Of a stretch of 49,098 nt of DNA, positions 16,357-26,529 are shown piece after piece. Location of the stretch: positions 1-49,098 of the forward strand of contig JANQJN010000143.1 in assembly GCA_028281625.1 (NCBI GenBank), read 5' to 3'. This stretch comes from Emcibacteraceae bacterium. Lineage in GTDB: Bacteria > Pseudomonadota > Alphaproteobacteria > Sphingomonadales > Emcibacteraceae. The notes under the pieces are model-generated. The model did no database searches and was not told the origin of the DNA. It saw only the letters and a list, made by a program, of their open reading frames with translations. Position 1 is the stretch's first letter. Every line of letters starts with the position of its first letter. The position numbers were made by a program, and so were the translations under genes.

Positions 16357-17421
16357 CTAATTATGACTTGCGAGTCTCTTAATAATTCTGCGCATGATTG
16401 CACCAGGTTTGTCTGCTTTGATGGTGATTTCGCGATAGTCATGCTGATCTTTTTCCAGCATATCCTGAAGCAGATTAATGGCGACCAGGTCTTCGTTAAA
16501 GCCTTGCTGGACCATATCGCCCTGCTTTTTGCTGTAGTCCTTATCATCAAGCGCATAGTTGCGGGCGACATACCAGAAATAATGACATGTGCCTTCGCTT
16601 TCGGGCGTGACATAATGGCTGACATAATGACCGACGGGGGCCTGTTCAGCACCATTTTCGTCCACGGGATAGAGCAGGCCGTAGCCCTTATTGGTGGCGG
16701 GGGTGACATATTCACCGCCTGAGCGGTAAATCACTTGTTGATTTCCAAAATCAAGGCCAGGGTGGAAAAAAGGCTTCAGCAAGTTCCAGTCTTCCAATTC
16801 CCGGTAGAAGGTGACCTGGTCCCCAGTTTGTTCCACTTTTATGGTGGCCGCGGTATATTCTTTCGGGAATTTAAAAGTTTCCGCATGCAGATACGGCAGA
16901 TGCGAGAGGTCGCACAAATTTTCCTGCATCAGGATATAATTGCCTTTCAGATAATTATAATCGCCGACCACATGGGTCCATTTACCCATATCGTGAACCG
17001 GGAGTTCCGGGATGTCAGCTTCATTAGCGGCCTCCGCTTCACCCATCCAGATCCAAACCATAGGTCCAATTTCTTTGGTGATGTATTTCTTGATACCTGA
17101 GCGTGGGCAGCTGTCTTGACAAGGAACGTCGGTAATTTCACCGTCGTGGTTATATTTAATGCCGTGGTAGCGGCAGCGAATACCGCCGTCTTCAAGGGTG
17201 CTTTGATCCAGTGGAAAGCTGCGGTGTGCGCAACGGTTTTGCAGAATAACAACTTTATCTTCTTCGTCGCGGTACATCACCAGCGAATGATTGAGGATGG
17301 TTCGCTCTTTAAGTTCGCGGGTAATTTCGCTTCCCAGCGCCGCTACATACCAATAGTCATAAAGTAGCGGAGTATGGATATCGGCAAGATCACCGGCGCC
17401 GTATGATTTGGGTTCTGCCAT
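16357..17421 (-). CDS. Rieske non-haem iron oxygenase, VanA-like oxygenase component
   Basis: The 354-residue protein carries the Rieske 2Fe-2S motif (C64-A-H66 and C83-R-Y-H86 in CAHRSFPLDQ and IRCRYHG). The mononuclear iron site is ENLCDLSHLPYLH (N168, D171, H174, H179). This is the layout of aromatic O-demethylases and ring hydroxylases of the vanillate monooxygenase group. ATG at 17421 is chosen over an upstream in-frame TTG because the latter has no ribosome site. No reductase gene is adjacent, so a shared or distant ferredoxin reductase is needed. It diverges from the EamA transporter-M20 hydrolase pair, which may handle a substrate or product of the same pathway; that is inference. Confidence 0.9.
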   Translation of the reverse strand: MAEPKSYGAGDLADIHTPLLYDYWYVAALGSEITRELKERTILNHSLVMYRDEEDKVVILQNRCAHRSFPLDQSTLEDGGIRCRYHGIKYNHDGEITDVPCQDSCPRSGIKKYITKEIGPMVWIWMGEAEAANEADIPELPVHDMGKWTHVVGDYNYLKGNYILMQENLCDLSHLPYLHAETFKFPKEYTAATIKVEQTGDQVTFYRELEDWNLLKPFFHPGLDFGNQQVIYRSGGEYVTPATNKGYGLLYPVDENGAEQAPVGHYVSHYVTPESEGTCHYFWYVARNYALDDKDYSKKQGDMVQQGFNEDLVAINLLQDMLEKDQHDYREITIKADKPGAIMRRIIKRLASHN

Positions 17422-17514
17422 TATTAACCTGTCTTTTTTTATTAGGCATAAATTCAAAATTAGACTATCACAGGACTATAACGATTTATAGCTTAAATTA
17501 ATGGCGAGAGCGAC

Positions 17515-18429
17515 GTGTCCGAACAGGCATTAAAAGAGAAAAATCAAGTCACTATGACTGCTTTTATATCGCTGCTTATTGGCGGTATTGCGCTGGGTAC
17601 GTCACCGATTTTTATGCGCTATGCTCAGGAAATTGTGACCCCTACATCTGCGGCATTCTGGCGTCTGGCGCTGTCCATACCGCTCATGGTGGTGTGGCAA
17701 TATTATGATATTCAAAAGAATAATGGTGACAGCACGCCAAGCCTGAACTGGCCGGATATGAAGGTGTTGATCATTGTTGGACTTTTCTTCGCACTTGATC
17801 TGGTGTTCTGGCACTGGTCGGTTCAGCTTACCACCGTCGCCAATGCAACGCTGCTTGCTAATATGGCGGTGATTTTTACCGCCGCGGGAGGTTTTTTGTT
17901 TTTTGGGGAAAGATTTAGCCGTACTTTCATAGGCGGGATGTTCCTGGCCCTTTTGGGCGCCATGGCGCTTATGGGAAGTAGTTTTGAACTGAACAGGGCG
18001 CACATAACAGGGGACTTGGTAGCGCTGACGGCAGCGGTGGCCTACGCCGCCTATATGGTGATGAGTGGCCAGGCAAGAAAGAAATTTTCCACCGTTTCCA
18101 TTGTGCTGGGAACAGCGGTTTTTGGTAGCCTGTTCCTGTTCCCCATTGCAGTGATGGAAACGGGAAATTTTATTCCGCCAACACTTTCTCAGTGGTGGCC
18201 TTTGATCGCGCTTGCATGGTTTACACATGTGGTAGGACAAAGTTGTATTGTTTATGCGCTAGCCCACCTGCCCGCGGCTTTTGGGTCGGTAAGCCTGCTT
18301 ATTCAGCCGTTGATCGCCGCGGTCCTTGCGTGGATTTTATTTGCCGAGGCGCTTGGAATATATCATCTTGTTGGGGCAACGTTAATAATCACCGGCATAC
18401 TCGTCTGCAGGAGAGGGGTACGAAAATGA
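17515..18429 (+). CDS. EamA/DMT-family transporter
   Basis: The 304-residue protein has about ten predicted membrane helices in two EamA repeats (ISLLIGGIALGTSPIFMRYA at the start; AHLPAAFGSVSLLIQPLIAA in the second half, a typical DMT signature). The start at GTG 17515 is supported only by a weak GCGAGAG; ATG at 17554 is the alternative. Its stop overlaps the start of the M20 hydrolase gene (ATGA), so the two are cotranslated. Such transporters usually export amino acids or metabolites. Release of an amino acid by the partner hydrolase could be linked to this export. Confidence 0.9.
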   Translation: MSEQALKEKNQVTMTAFISLLIGGIALGTSPIFMRYAQEIVTPTSAAFWRLALSIPLMVVWQYYDIQKNNGDSTPSLNWPDMKVLIIVGLFFALDLVFWHWSVQLTTVANATLLANMAVIFTAAGGFLFFGERFSRTFIGGMFLALLGAMALMGSSFELNRAHITGDLVALTAAVAYAAYMVMSGQARKKFSTVSIVLGTAVFGSLFLFPIAVMETGNFIPPTLSQWWPLIALAWFTHVVGQSCIVYALAHLPAAFGSVSLLIQPLIAAVLAWILFAEALGIYHLVGATLIITGILVCRRGVRK

Positions 18430-19568
18430 CTAAGCTTGATAAAGATATGCGCAGCTGGCGCCATGATATTCACAAACATCCCGAACTAGGTTTTGATGAA
18501 AAACGCACGGCTGACAAAGTTGCGAGTATCCTCAAAGATCTTGGAGTTGAAACCCATGAAAATATCGGTACCACCGGTGTTGTGGGCGTGATCGGAAAAG
18601 GAAGCTCCAATCGAGCGATTGGACTGCGCGCGGATATGGATGCGCTTCCCATTCAAGAGATGGGCGAGGTGGATTATAAGTCGGTCCATGATGGTGTGTT
18701 TCATGGTTGTGGTCACGATGGACACACATCCATGTTGCTGGGTGCTGCGGCGAAGCTTAAAGAGATTGATTTTAATGGTACTGTTTATCTTGTCTTCCAG
18801 CCTTCAGAAGAAAACGGCCTCGGCGCACTGGCGATGATGGAAGACGGGCTTCTTGAGCGCTTTCCGATGGAGGCAATTTACGGACTTCATAACATGCCAG
18901 GGATCAAACAGGGGCAATTTTCGGTCAAGTCCGGACAAATGATGACATCTGAAGATATTTTCGTAATCGATATCGTCGGAAAGGGTGGGCATGCGTCCAT
19001 GCCTCATATGACTCGGGATCCGATGGTTGCTGGTGCCGAAATTGTCACTGCGCTTCAATCAATCGTTTCACGCTCATTAGGTCCGGAAGAATGGGGGGTG
19101 GTGTCCGTCACAGAATTTATAACCGATGGCGCTCGTAACATTATTCCGTCAAATGTGACCATAAAAGGGGATGTGCGCGCCCTTGACCCCACTGTTCAAA
19201 AGAAAATAGAGCAGCGCATGCGTGAGATTGTAGACGGTGTTTCAAAAAGCCACAAAGTGGCGGGCACCGTAGGCTATAACCATGAATTTATTGTGCTGGA
19301 TAACAGTGAAAGTGAAACGACCGCTGCTATTGAAGCGGCGAAAATGACAGTTGGTGAGGCGATGGTTGATGGAACATGTGAAACTTGCGCCTGTTCGGAA
19401 GATTTCGCACAGTTTCTGAAACAGGTGCCCGGATGTTTCATTCTGCTTGGCGCCGGTGACGGGGACAATAGCCCGCCACTTCATAATCCATATTATGATT
19501 ACAATGACGAATTACTGGAAATCGGCTCTGATTATTGGGTTAACTTGGTTAAATCGCAGCTTATCTGA
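18426..19568 (+). CDS. M20-family amidohydrolase (hippurate/N-acyl amino acid hydrolase-like)
   Basis: The 380-residue enzyme starts at 18426, overlapping the transporter stop. M20D signatures are HKHPELGFDE, GLRADMDALPI, FHGCGHDGHTSMLLGAA (metal ligands C, H and D) and FQPSEENGLGALAM with the catalytic glutamate pair. GKGGHASMPHMTRDP belongs to the lid domain, and the late CSEDFAQF carries a conserved E-D-F. Members hydrolyse N-acyl or N-aroyl amino acids to an acid plus the amino acid. It has no signal peptide and is cytoplasmic. Its stop abuts the convergent hydrolase gene with no gap. The exact substrate is unknown. Confidence 0.92.
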   Translation: MTKLDKDMRSWRHDIHKHPELGFDEKRTADKVASILKDLGVETHENIGTTGVVGVIGKGSSNRAIGLRADMDALPIQEMGEVDYKSVHDGVFHGCGHDGHTSMLLGAAAKLKEIDFNGTVYLVFQPSEENGLGALAMMEDGLLERFPMEAIYGLHNMPGIKQGQFSVKSGQMMTSEDIFVIDIVGKGGHASMPHMTRDPMVAGAEIVTALQSIVSRSLGPEEWGVVSVTEFITDGARNIIPSNVTIKGDVRALDPTVQKKIEQRMREIVDGVSKSHKVAGTVGYNHEFIVLDNSESETTAAIEAAKMTVGEAMVDGTCETCACSEDFAQFLKQVPGCFILLGAGDGDNSPPLHNPYYDYNDELLEIGSDYWVNLVKSQLI

Positions 19569-20483
19569 TTAATCCGGCACTTTGGAAACAAGTTCAAGCC
19601 AGTCATTTGCAAAATCCTCGGTGGGAAGCCAAGTGGTATCTTCCTTACGTATTCCTTCGACACGTCCAAGCGTGTGTTCATAAATATTTCCCACCGTTCC
19701 CATATCTTCTGTGACTGGCTTTAGTGCCTTATAGCCCAGTGCGCCTTCTGTCATGCGTAGCTTCATTACGGCTTCATAGTATGATACAGCCAGGTCACGA
19801 CTACCTGCCACTTCATGGGCAACACCCTGTTCTTCAACCAGTGTCCAAAGGGCGCCTGCTCGGCGATTGGTCAAATACATACCACGGATCATGCTGTTTC
19901 GGCTTGGAAGATCTTCAAGCCCTATCACATACAAACCCGGTGTTTGCCGGGTCGCCTCTGATGGAACAGATGAATAGTAATATCCACCTTTGTTCACGAC
20001 ATATGCGATCACTCTTTCCGGGATCCAGGAGGCAATTTCATGGTTAATTTCACCACCAGCAGACATGCCCCACAGTAAGAACGGGGCGTATGATAACTCT
20101 TCATGACCACTTTCTTTAGCGATCATATCAATGGCATCAATGAATGCCTTGCCGCTGCCTTTGCTCACTTGGATATATTCTTCGATCATCATATTGGGAT
20201 GGAGGTGATCAGTAAAATAGGTTCCCATGAGCGCAAAATGATGTTTGTTGGCAAATTCCTGCCAGTAGGGATCATCCACCTGCCCACGACCATCACCGTT
20301 TGAGCCAGGGTTAAGCATCAAAATACCCTTTATCCTCTCATGTTCAGGGTTCATCCAGACCTTAAACGCTGCCATTTTGTAGACATCGCCTGGTTCAATG
20401 GTTGCATCATATGATTGGCTATAGGCATTGGTGGTCAATAACAAGCTCGCTACGACGAAAAGAAAGATTCTTTTGAACTTCAT
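19569..20483 (-). CDS. Secreted serine hydrolase (alpha/beta-hydrolase-like)
   Basis: The 304-residue protein has a clear Sec signal peptide (MKFKRIFLFVVASLLLTTNA, cleaved near YSQ) and AAGGGG before its ATG. The nucleophile elbow is LLWGMSAGGEINHEI (G-x-S-x-G-G), and GILMLNPGSNGDG supplies an oxyanion-type loop. The overall pattern resembles secreted esterase-like proteins in which the fold is used on polymers or esters. The acid and histidine of the triad are not obvious. It is monocistronic, tail to tail with the M20 gene. Confidence 0.75.
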   Translation of the reverse strand: MKFKRIFLFVVASLLLTTNAYSQSYDATIEPGDVYKMAAFKVWMNPEHERIKGILMLNPGSNGDGRGQVDDPYWQEFANKHHFALMGTYFTDHLHPNMMIEEYIQVSKGSGKAFIDAIDMIAKESGHEELSYAPFLLWGMSAGGEINHEIASWIPERVIAYVVNKGGYYYSSVPSEATRQTPGLYVIGLEDLPSRNSMIRGMYLTNRRAGALWTLVEEQGVAHEVAGSRDLAVSYYEAVMKLRMTEGALGYKALKPVTEDMGTVGNIYEHTLGRVEGIRKEDTTWLPTEDFANDWLELVSKVPD

Positions 20484-20556
20484 TTTTTTATCCCCTTGAT
20501 GATTTAAATAATATAATAACTTCGCTTTAGAAAATTACCAGTCAGATGGAATTTAA

Positions 20557-21240
20557 ATGGGTAAGAAACTGATTACATGGCTTGATAATGGTCGACCACT
20601 ATCACTTCTTTATGATGATATTTATTTTTCCGGCGAAGACTGGATCACTGAGAGTAACGCGGTTTTCCTTGATGGCGTTGGCGCGCCTGAGATTTGGCAA
20701 GGAATGACCGAGTTTACAATTTGCGAGCTGGGGTTTGGTACTGGACTTAATTTTCTAAATACCATGGCGCGCTGGCTTGAAACGACGGGTAGTGATCAGA
20801 AACTTCTTTATTATGCTACCGAGAAGCACCCGCTTTCGCGGGATCAGATTGAAAAAGCCATTTGCTTCCCCAAGCTCATCAAGCAAAGAGACATGCTTTT
20901 AACCAGTTATCCTGATCGAGAAATTAATTTTTATAAGGGAAGGGTAAGTTTAAAATTGCTCATTGGGGATAGTCTGGAGCAATTAAAAAAGACAGAATTT
21001 AAAGCGGATGCCTGGTATCTGGACGGATTTGCGCCAAGCAAAAATCCGGATATGTGGAGTGATCCACTCCTTAAATCCATTGCGGATCATTCCAATGAAG
21101 GAGCTGCACTTGCGACATTTACGGCGGCCGGTCGGGTGCGCAGGGAGCTTATGGATGTTGGTTTTGATGTATCAAAAAGACCAGGATTTGGTAACAAGCG
21201 TGAAATGATTACCGCAAATTTTAAAGAACTACCGTCATAA
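20557..21240 (+). CDS. mnmD: tRNA 5-methylaminomethyl-2-thiouridine methyltransferase, stand-alone MnmD
   Basis: The 227-residue protein corresponds to the methyltransferase half (MnmC1, DUF752) of the two-domain MnmC. It makes the last step of mnm5s2U at the wobble base of several tRNAs. Seen are the SAM site CELGFGTGLNFLNT, the acidic YATEKHPLS, and the C-terminal DAWYLDGFAPSKNPDMWS followed by GRVRRELMDVGF. The FAD-dependent domain of the fused enzyme is missing and no second gene for it is nearby. The nm5 precursor must therefore come from the glycine or ammonium branch without cmnm5 removal, or from an unlinked enzyme. The start has GATGGAA upstream. Confidence 0.92.
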   Translation: MGKKLITWLDNGRPLSLLYDDIYFSGEDWITESNAVFLDGVGAPEIWQGMTEFTICELGFGTGLNFLNTMARWLETTGSDQKLLYYATEKHPLSRDQIEKAICFPKLIKQRDMLLTSYPDREINFYKGRVSLKLLIGDSLEQLKKTEFKADAWYLDGFAPSKNPDMWSDPLLKSIADHSNEGAALATFTAAGRVRRELMDVGFDVSKRPGFGNKREMITANFKELPS

Positions 21241-21323
21241 AAAAATTTGTTTACTGTAAGAAAAGCTTAATAAAGCCTGTTGTATAGTCTGTGGGTAATT
21301 AAATATAAATCAGGGACAAAAAT

Positions 21324-22016
21324 ATGGTTAAGTTCTTCATGGATAAGCCTTATTTCAGCATTATTACAATGCTGTTCTTTATCATTTGGATCGAATTTTT
21401 TCCGGTATCCTATACATTTTATAATCAGGAAGACCGTCTGCTTGAGAATCTTTCAGCGGTACTATTTTTCATCGCCAGTGTGGCTTTTGTCATTACGGCT
21501 ATGAAATCATCATACCTTAAGGAAGCCAATTCCAAACTTGCTTACTTTATGATTATCAGCTGGGCGATCTTGATGTTCGTCTTTGCTGGTGAGGAAATCA
21601 GCTGGGGACAGCGGATATTCGATTTCGGCACCCCTGACGGCCTTAACGAAATAAACCTTCAAGGTGAGTTTAATATTCATAACATCGATATTGTTGATCA
21701 ATTTGGTGGCGGTAAATATCGCTATCTAACCATTATGATGCTGCTTACCGGGGTTGTTTTTCCACTTATGGCACTTCATGAAAAAGGAAAACAATTTTTC
21801 CAGATCTTTAAATATCCTGTCCTACCTATGCATTTTATGCTGTTTTTCCTGGGTGCATATCTTTATGGCAAATGGTATGTGGCATGGTTCCCTGCTGATC
21901 TAACAGATATGAATGCCCCCACGGAAGTTCGAGAATTCATATTTGGCCTTGGGATGATGTTCCATGCACTATACGGCGTTTATAAACCAAACGCGCTATT
22001 TTTGGCTGAGGACTAA
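21324..22016 (+). CDS. Conserved polytopic membrane protein with a GEEISWGQR motif
   Basis: The 230-residue protein has about six predicted membrane helices. The sharpest feature is FAGEEISWGQRIFDF, followed by NLQGEFNIHNIDIVDQFGGG, which repeats charged residues and N-H pairs next to a helix. Such motif conservation points to an enzyme or binding site at the membrane face. I have seen this combination in unnamed membrane proteins but cannot name the family. It lies upstream of, and in the same direction as, the DUF4129-MoxR cluster; an 80-base gap with a weak AAGGGT/ACCCTT hairpin (22030-22050) separates them. Confidence 0.7.
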   Translation: MVKFFMDKPYFSIITMLFFIIWIEFFPVSYTFYNQEDRLLENLSAVLFFIASVAFVITAMKSSYLKEANSKLAYFMIISWAILMFVFAGEEISWGQRIFDFGTPDGLNEINLQGEFNIHNIDIVDQFGGGKYRYLTIMMLLTGVVFPLMALHEKGKQFFQIFKYPVLPMHFMLFFLGAYLYGKWYVAWFPADLTDMNAPTEVREFIFGLGMMFHALYGVYKPNALFLAED

Positions 22017-22096
22017 AGACGCTTTCCAAAAGGGTCGCAGAGTAACCCTTGTAATTTATATATTTGGGATTTAGTCTGTTCTGGAATGTTATTAAC

Positions 22097-22849
22097 ATGG
22101 TTCCAGAGGGCGACGTAATTACTAAATCCATTTATCCAAAACTCGCCAAATTCTTAACGATCGGTTTTGTATTTGCAGCATTGTCAGCGTGGGAGAGTAA
22201 CACCCTTGCGCAGGAGCAGTCTGTTGAGGAAGCGGTTCGCTCTGTGCTGGAAAACGAAGCGATCCAAACAGAACTCCCTGAACCTGAACCAATAACCGAA
22301 ATTGAGCTACCGTCCTGGCTTGAAGCGATGTTGGAAGGAATAGGTTCATTTTTCAGTGGACTTGGTCCGCTCTTCGAAATTTTGTTTTATGTCGGTGTTG
22401 CTGCTTTTGTTATTTGGATAATTTACTTCCTGGTAGAAAAATTTGAGTGGCGTGCCAGTGCGAAGGAAGGAAAAACCGCGAAAGCCGTTAAGAAAACCTA
22501 TTCAACCGAACAAAGTGATCTGCCTGTGGAAGATAGACTTTTCTCATTAGAAGATGCTGATGCATTTGCTGCAGATGGAAACTATTCGGATGCTGCGCAT
22601 ATTCTCCTTATAGTCGCCATTGACTTTATACAGCGGAAGGTTAGAGGGATGCTCGCCATTTCCGAGACCAGTCGCGAAATTATCAGAAACGAGGAGGTGG
22701 AACAGCAAGATCGGAAACTTATCCTGCCCATTGTTGAAAATGTCGAAAAGTCGTTGTTTGCAGGACATTTGATGGGCCAAGAAGAATATGATCGATGCCG
22801 CTCCAGCTTTATTGAGCTTGTGCAGAGTAACGGGAACACTGGTTCATGA
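22097..22849 (+). CDS. DUF4129-type membrane protein, first gene of the MoxR cluster
   Basis: The product, 250 residues from ATG 22097, has a signal-like N-terminus (LAKFLTIGFVFAALSAW), a periplasmic segment, a membrane helix (LFEILFYVGVAAFVIWIIYF) and a helical cytoplasmic C-terminal domain (FAADGNYSDAAHILLIVAID, typical of DUF4129). An upstream TTG at 22064 is in frame but does not improve the ribosome site; neither start is well supported. Its stop overlaps the DUF4350 start (ATGA). In this recurring cluster the DUF4129 and DUF4350 proteins probably act with the MoxR ATPase and DUF58 protein at the membrane. Confidence 0.75.
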   Translation: MVPEGDVITKSIYPKLAKFLTIGFVFAALSAWESNTLAQEQSVEEAVRSVLENEAIQTELPEPEPITEIELPSWLEAMLEGIGSFFSGLGPLFEILFYVGVAAFVIWIIYFLVEKFEWRASAKEGKTAKAVKKTYSTEQSDLPVEDRLFSLEDADAFAADGNYSDAAHILLIVAIDFIQRKVRGMLAISETSREIIRNEEVEQQDRKLILPIVENVEKSLFAGHLMGQEEYDRCRSSFIELVQSNGNTGS

Positions 22850-24276
22850 GTAAGAGGAGCAGCTCCATTTTTTCTCCACGAATGGTGATGATCCTTGCTG
22901 GACTAGGGATCGTCGCGATGATGGGGATGTTGCTGGTCAGTGCCCTGGGAAGTGACAGAAGTACAAAGATGACAGTTGGACCCAATAGTTACTCCGTTTC
23001 GGTACTTGGTCATAGAGCCCTGATGGAGACGATTGAAGCTATGGATATTCCGGTAATGGTCAGCCAATATAGAACGTTGGAAAGACTGGATCCGATTAAT
23101 TCCTTATTGTTACTTCTTGAGCCAAGCCTGACAAATAATAGTATGGATGATTTAAGAGAGCTGCTTACCCACAATTCAGTCATTTACGCACTTCCTAAAC
23201 GTAGACCCGCGATGAGGCAACAGAGCAACCTCAGGTGGTTGCAAAGCGATGGTATGGTATCCACCGGTAATGTGGATAAATTCCTGAAACTAATCGACAG
23301 CAATGCTCAGATTATTAGACCTGATGCCAAGCCGGTAGTGCAGAAAAGCGATGACGAATCCGAAGAAGAAACAGTTGAAGACAATGAAGTGCAGGATGAA
23401 GACGCGCAAGAAAAAGGGATCGTAATTGATCTTTCTGAACTCAATATTGGCCGATACAACAGAGGGGAAGAGACAGAGTATGATGGCACATGGACGGAGA
23501 ATATACCGGGCTTTACGCCATCTGTGAAAAATGTGCAGCTGATTAGTTCTGACATTATTACGCCGCTAATTGCTAGCGAGCAGGGAATATTGGTTGGAAG
23601 CATTGTCAATGAGTTTGGTGGAACGACAATCATTGTTTCGGATCCCGATTTAATTTCCAATATGGGGATTGGCGAAGGGGAAAATGCACAAATAATCTTC
23701 TACTTAATAGAGCTGTTCTCAAATGATTTTGCGACTATTTTTGTCGATGAAACCATTCATGGCTTCGAACGGAATCCTGAATTGATGCGCAGCGCGTTTG
23801 AACATCCATTCATTTATTTTACATTTCAGGTGCTGATTTTTGTGGTGTTGCTGGTGTGGGCAACGCTACAGCGTTTTGGATCCCCGCCAAAAATGATGCC
23901 TCAGTTCAGAACAGGAAAAGCAGTGCTTATTGAAAGCGCTGTAAATCTGCTAAACCATGGAAACCATAAGCCGGAAATACTGGCTCGTTATGTTGAGCTA
24001 ACTCAAAATGCGATGGCAAAAAAGCTTAAAGCACCAAAGAACCTATCAGACGATGAAATTGTCGAATGGCTTGACGATTATGGCGCACGTCGCGGTGTGG
24101 AACTATCACTTAAGACGATCAAACACCGTGCCATGATGTCGCGCAGCGGTTCGGGAAGACAAACCAATACTTACATGGATCACGTCCATGAAAAACCACT
24201 TATACAAATAGCGAAATTTCTTCAGCAATGGAAACAGGAGATGCTTGATGGATCTGGAACAGATAAAATCAATTAA
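22846..24276 (+). CDS. DUF4350-domain membrane protein
   Basis: The 476-residue protein has an N-terminal helix ([20 protein letters not shown]), an extracytoplasmic DUF4350-like domain ([20 protein letters not shown], then LLLLLEPS), a second helix near residue 330 ([15 protein letters not shown]) and a cytoplasmic helical C-terminus. An insert at about residues 164-190 is strikingly acidic ([20 protein letters not shown]). The domain resembles GATase-like folds without catalytic residues. It starts within the DUF4129 stop and overlaps the MoxR start by 29 bases. The joint role is not established. Confidence 0.82.
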   Translation: MSKRSSSIFSPRMVMILAGLGIVAMMGMLLVSALGSDRSTKMTVGPNSYSVSVLGHRALMETIEAMDIPVMVSQYRTLERLDPINSLLLLLEPSLTNNSMDDLRELLTHNSVIYALPKRRPAMRQQSNLRWLQSDGMVSTGNVDKFLKLIDSNAQIIRPDAKPVVQKSDDESEEETVEDNEVQDEDAQEKGIVIDLSELNIGRYNRGEETEYDGTWTENIPGFTPSVKNVQLISSDIITPLIASEQGILVGSIVNEFGGTTIIVSDPDLISNMGIGEGENAQIIFYLIELFSNDFATIFVDETIHGFERNPELMRSAFEHPFIYFTFQVLIFVVLLVWATLQRFGSPPKMMPQFRTGKAVLIESAVNLLNHGNHKPEILARYVELTQNAMAKKLKAPKNLSDDEIVEWLDDYGARRGVELSLKTIKHRAMMSRSGSGRQTNTYMDHVHEKPLIQIAKFLQQWKQEMLDGSGTDKIN

Positions 24277-25204
24277 CGAAAATATTAGGGAGCAGGTCGC
24301 CAAAGTCATTATCGGACAACAAGATGCACTTGATCTGATCATGGTTTGCCTTGTGTCCGAAGGTCATATTCTGCTTGAAGGTGTGCCAGGTACCGCCAAA
24401 ACGCTGTTGGTAAAAACAATTGCTTCAACATTGGATCTAAGTTTCGGACGTATTCAATTTACACCGGACCTAATGCCCGGCGATGTTTTGGGGACCAATT
24501 TGTTTAATTTTCAGACGAACGAGTTCATTCTTACCAAAGGGCCAATTTTCACAGAGCTTCTACTGGCGGATGAGATAAACCGGACCCCCCCAAAAACCCA
24601 GGCTGCTTTGCTTCAAGCAATGAATGAACGCGAAGTGACGATTGATGGCACCACACATGATCTTGGTGCTGGGTTTATGGTTATTGCTACGCAAAACCCG
24701 ATCGAACAGCAAGGCACCTATCCACTTCCGGAAGCGCAACTGGACCGTTTCTTGTTCAAGCACATTTTAGGTTATCCTACTGAAGACCAGGAAAAAAGCA
24801 TCGTTGCTCAACATGGCCATAAAACCACTATGGCGGAAGTTGATGAGTTCAAAGTCTCGCCGGTAGGCAATTTGCAGACGCTAAAAGAAATTAGAGCTTT
24901 TGTAGAAACAGTTACGTTATCTGAAGAAAATGTTGAATATATCGTCAATATTGTGCGCAGCACGCGTGAGCATCCGGCCATCCAATTTGGCGCTTCACCA
25001 CGTTCTGCAACAATGCTGGCCAGAGCATCCCGCGGGCTAGCAGCGCTTAACGGACGTGACTATGTGATACCTGATGATATCAAGCATCTGGCGGTTCCAA
25101 CATTGCGTCACCGGGTGTCCCTTGCACCTGGGGCTGATATTGAAGGTATCACCACCGATCATACTATTGAGCAAATCGTCGAACAAACGGCGGCACCAAG
25201 GTAG
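24248..25204 (+). CDS. MoxR-family AAA+ ATPase
   Basis: ATG at 24248 follows AGGAG with a 7-base spacer. The start lies 29 bases inside the DUF4350 gene. The 318-residue product has Walker [14 protein letters not shown], Walker [19 protein letters not shown] and sensor 1 [20 protein letters not shown], then the lid domain ([20 protein letters not shown]). MoxR ATPases work as chaperone-like machines together with vWA-domain partners such as the DUF58 protein encoded next (14-base gap). They often assist maturation of enzymes or envelope assemblies. Confidence 0.96.
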   Translation: MDLEQIKSINENIREQVAKVIIGQQDALDLIMVCLVSEGHILLEGVPGTAKTLLVKTIASTLDLSFGRIQFTPDLMPGDVLGTNLFNFQTNEFILTKGPIFTELLLADEINRTPPKTQAALLQAMNEREVTIDGTTHDLGAGFMVIATQNPIEQQGTYPLPEAQLDRFLFKHILGYPTEDQEKSIVAQHGHKTTMAEVDEFKVSPVGNLQTLKEIRAFVETVTLSEENVEYIVNIVRSTREHPAIQFGASPRSATMLARASRGLAALNGRDYVIPDDIKHLAVPTLRHRVSLAPGADIEGITTDHTIEQIVEQTAAPR

Positions 25205-25218
25205 TTTAAGGACCCAAT

Positions 25219-26529
25219 ATGAGACCCACCATTCTGTCCATATTTGTTTTCGCAATCATTATTGTCATCTCATTGGCGATATTGCTGATTAAAGACGAAT
25301 GGTCGATTGTCTGTTTCATTCTCACAGGTGTGTTTATGGGATGCTTCGTTCTGGATGGGCTTGGATGTCGAAAGAGTAATGAATTTTCTGTGCGTTGGCG
25401 ACTACCCAATACACTCTACATTGGCTCAACCGACTATCTAGAGTTAGAAGTCCGAGTTCCGTCAAACTGGCCGGTACGTCAAATAGAAACTTCGGTAGAT
25501 TTTAATGAAAAGCTCGAAGCAATTGATGACTTTTACTTTAACATTGATCCAAGTAGCAGCAATCTCCTTAAAATCGATCTAACACCTAAAAGGCGTGGGC
25601 AGGCTGGTATTGAAACCATCTGGCTTCGTTGGAGCGGACGTCTTGGGCTCGCGAGCTGGACGGAGAAACTGGAAATCAATCAGCAAATTCCGATAATACC
25701 CAATATTCGCGCTGTTGCTAAAGATGCACTCAAGTTTTCATCCAGAGACGCACTGTTCGGGATCAAACCACAATGGCAGTTGGGTGATGGTTCTGAGTTT
25801 GATGCCCTAAGGGAATATGTTCCTGGATTTGATAGCAGGGCAATCGACTGGAAAAGCTCCGCGCGCCACCATAAACTAATCTGTAAGGAGTTTCAGACAG
25901 AAAGAAACCACCAGATTATCCTCGCATTTGATACAGGACATCTCATGATTGAGCCAGTTAAGGGGCTTTCAAAAATGGATCACGCGATCAATGCCGGGCT
26001 TTTGCTTTCTTATTTGTCACTTAAAAATGGTGATAAGGTAGGTGTTATGGGTTTCAATTCAAAAGTAGAGCAATATTTGCCTCCCGTAAGCAGCGTTCAT
26101 AACTTTCAAAAAATTCAGCAGGTATGTGCTGGCATTGAATATAGCACCGAAGAAGCCAACTACACGCTGGCGATGACGGAGCTGCTATCACGGCTTAACA
26201 GACGCTCATTGATTATTCTGATTACGGATTTTGTCGATACAGTGACGGCTGACTTGATGATTGACAATATGGCGCGCTTATCAAAAAAGCATCTGATCGT
26301 GTTTGTATCGCTAAAAGATAAAAATCTTTATAAATATGCAAATAAGGAAATTGCAGCGCTGGATGATCTAAGCGGCGCAGTTCTTGCGCAAGATTTTATT
26401 CTGGAACGGGATGTGGTTATCGAACGGTTGGCCCGGCTTGGAATTCAATGTGTCGATACAACCATTGAAAACCTTAGAGTGGAGATTTTGAACAAATATA
26501 TCCACATCAAATTACGGGAGATGATCTAA
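25219..26529 (+). CDS. DUF58-domain protein (vWA-like partner of MoxR)
   Basis: The 436-residue protein begins with two membrane helices (ILSIFVFAIIIVISLAILLI and WSIVCFILTGVFMGCFVL) and then a beta-rich periplasmic or cytoplasmic segment. It carries the DUF58 core FDALREYVPGFDSRAIDWKS, followed by the vWA-like part: IILAFDTGHLM, with LIILITDFVDT further on. The metal-ion site DxGxx is partly present (DTGHL). AGGA precedes the ATG. The stop overlaps the SpoIIM-like start by one base. Confidence 0.93.
   Translation: MRPTILSIFVFAIIIVISLAILLIKDEWSIVCFILTGVFMGCFVLDGLGCRKSNEFSVRWRLPNTLYIGSTDYLELEVRVPSNWPVRQIETSVDFNEKLEAIDDFYFNIDPSSSNLLKIDLTPKRRGQAGIETIWLRWSGRLGLASWTEKLEINQQIPIIPNIRAVAKDALKFSSRDALFGIKPQWQLGDGSEFDALREYVPGFDSRAIDWKSSARHHKLICKEFQTERNHQIILAFDTGHLMIEPVKGLSKMDHAINAGLLLSYLSLKNGDKVGVMGFNSKVEQYLPPVSSVHNFQKIQQVCAGIEYSTEEANYTLAMTELLSRLNRRSLIILITDFVDTVTADLMIDNMARLSKKHLIVFVSLKDKNLYKYANKEIAALDDLSGAVLAQDFILERDVVIERLARLGIQCVDTTIENLRVEILNKYIHIKLREMI

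Noticed and set aside
22030-22050. AAGGGT/ACCCTT hairpin as a terminator
   Set aside because: Short stem and no T run follows; at most a weak pause site.
24248-26529. MoxR-DUF58 as part of a phage defence island
   Set aside because: The neighbours are the usual membrane partners (DUF4129, DUF4350, SpoIIM, RDD); no nuclease or defence genes are near.
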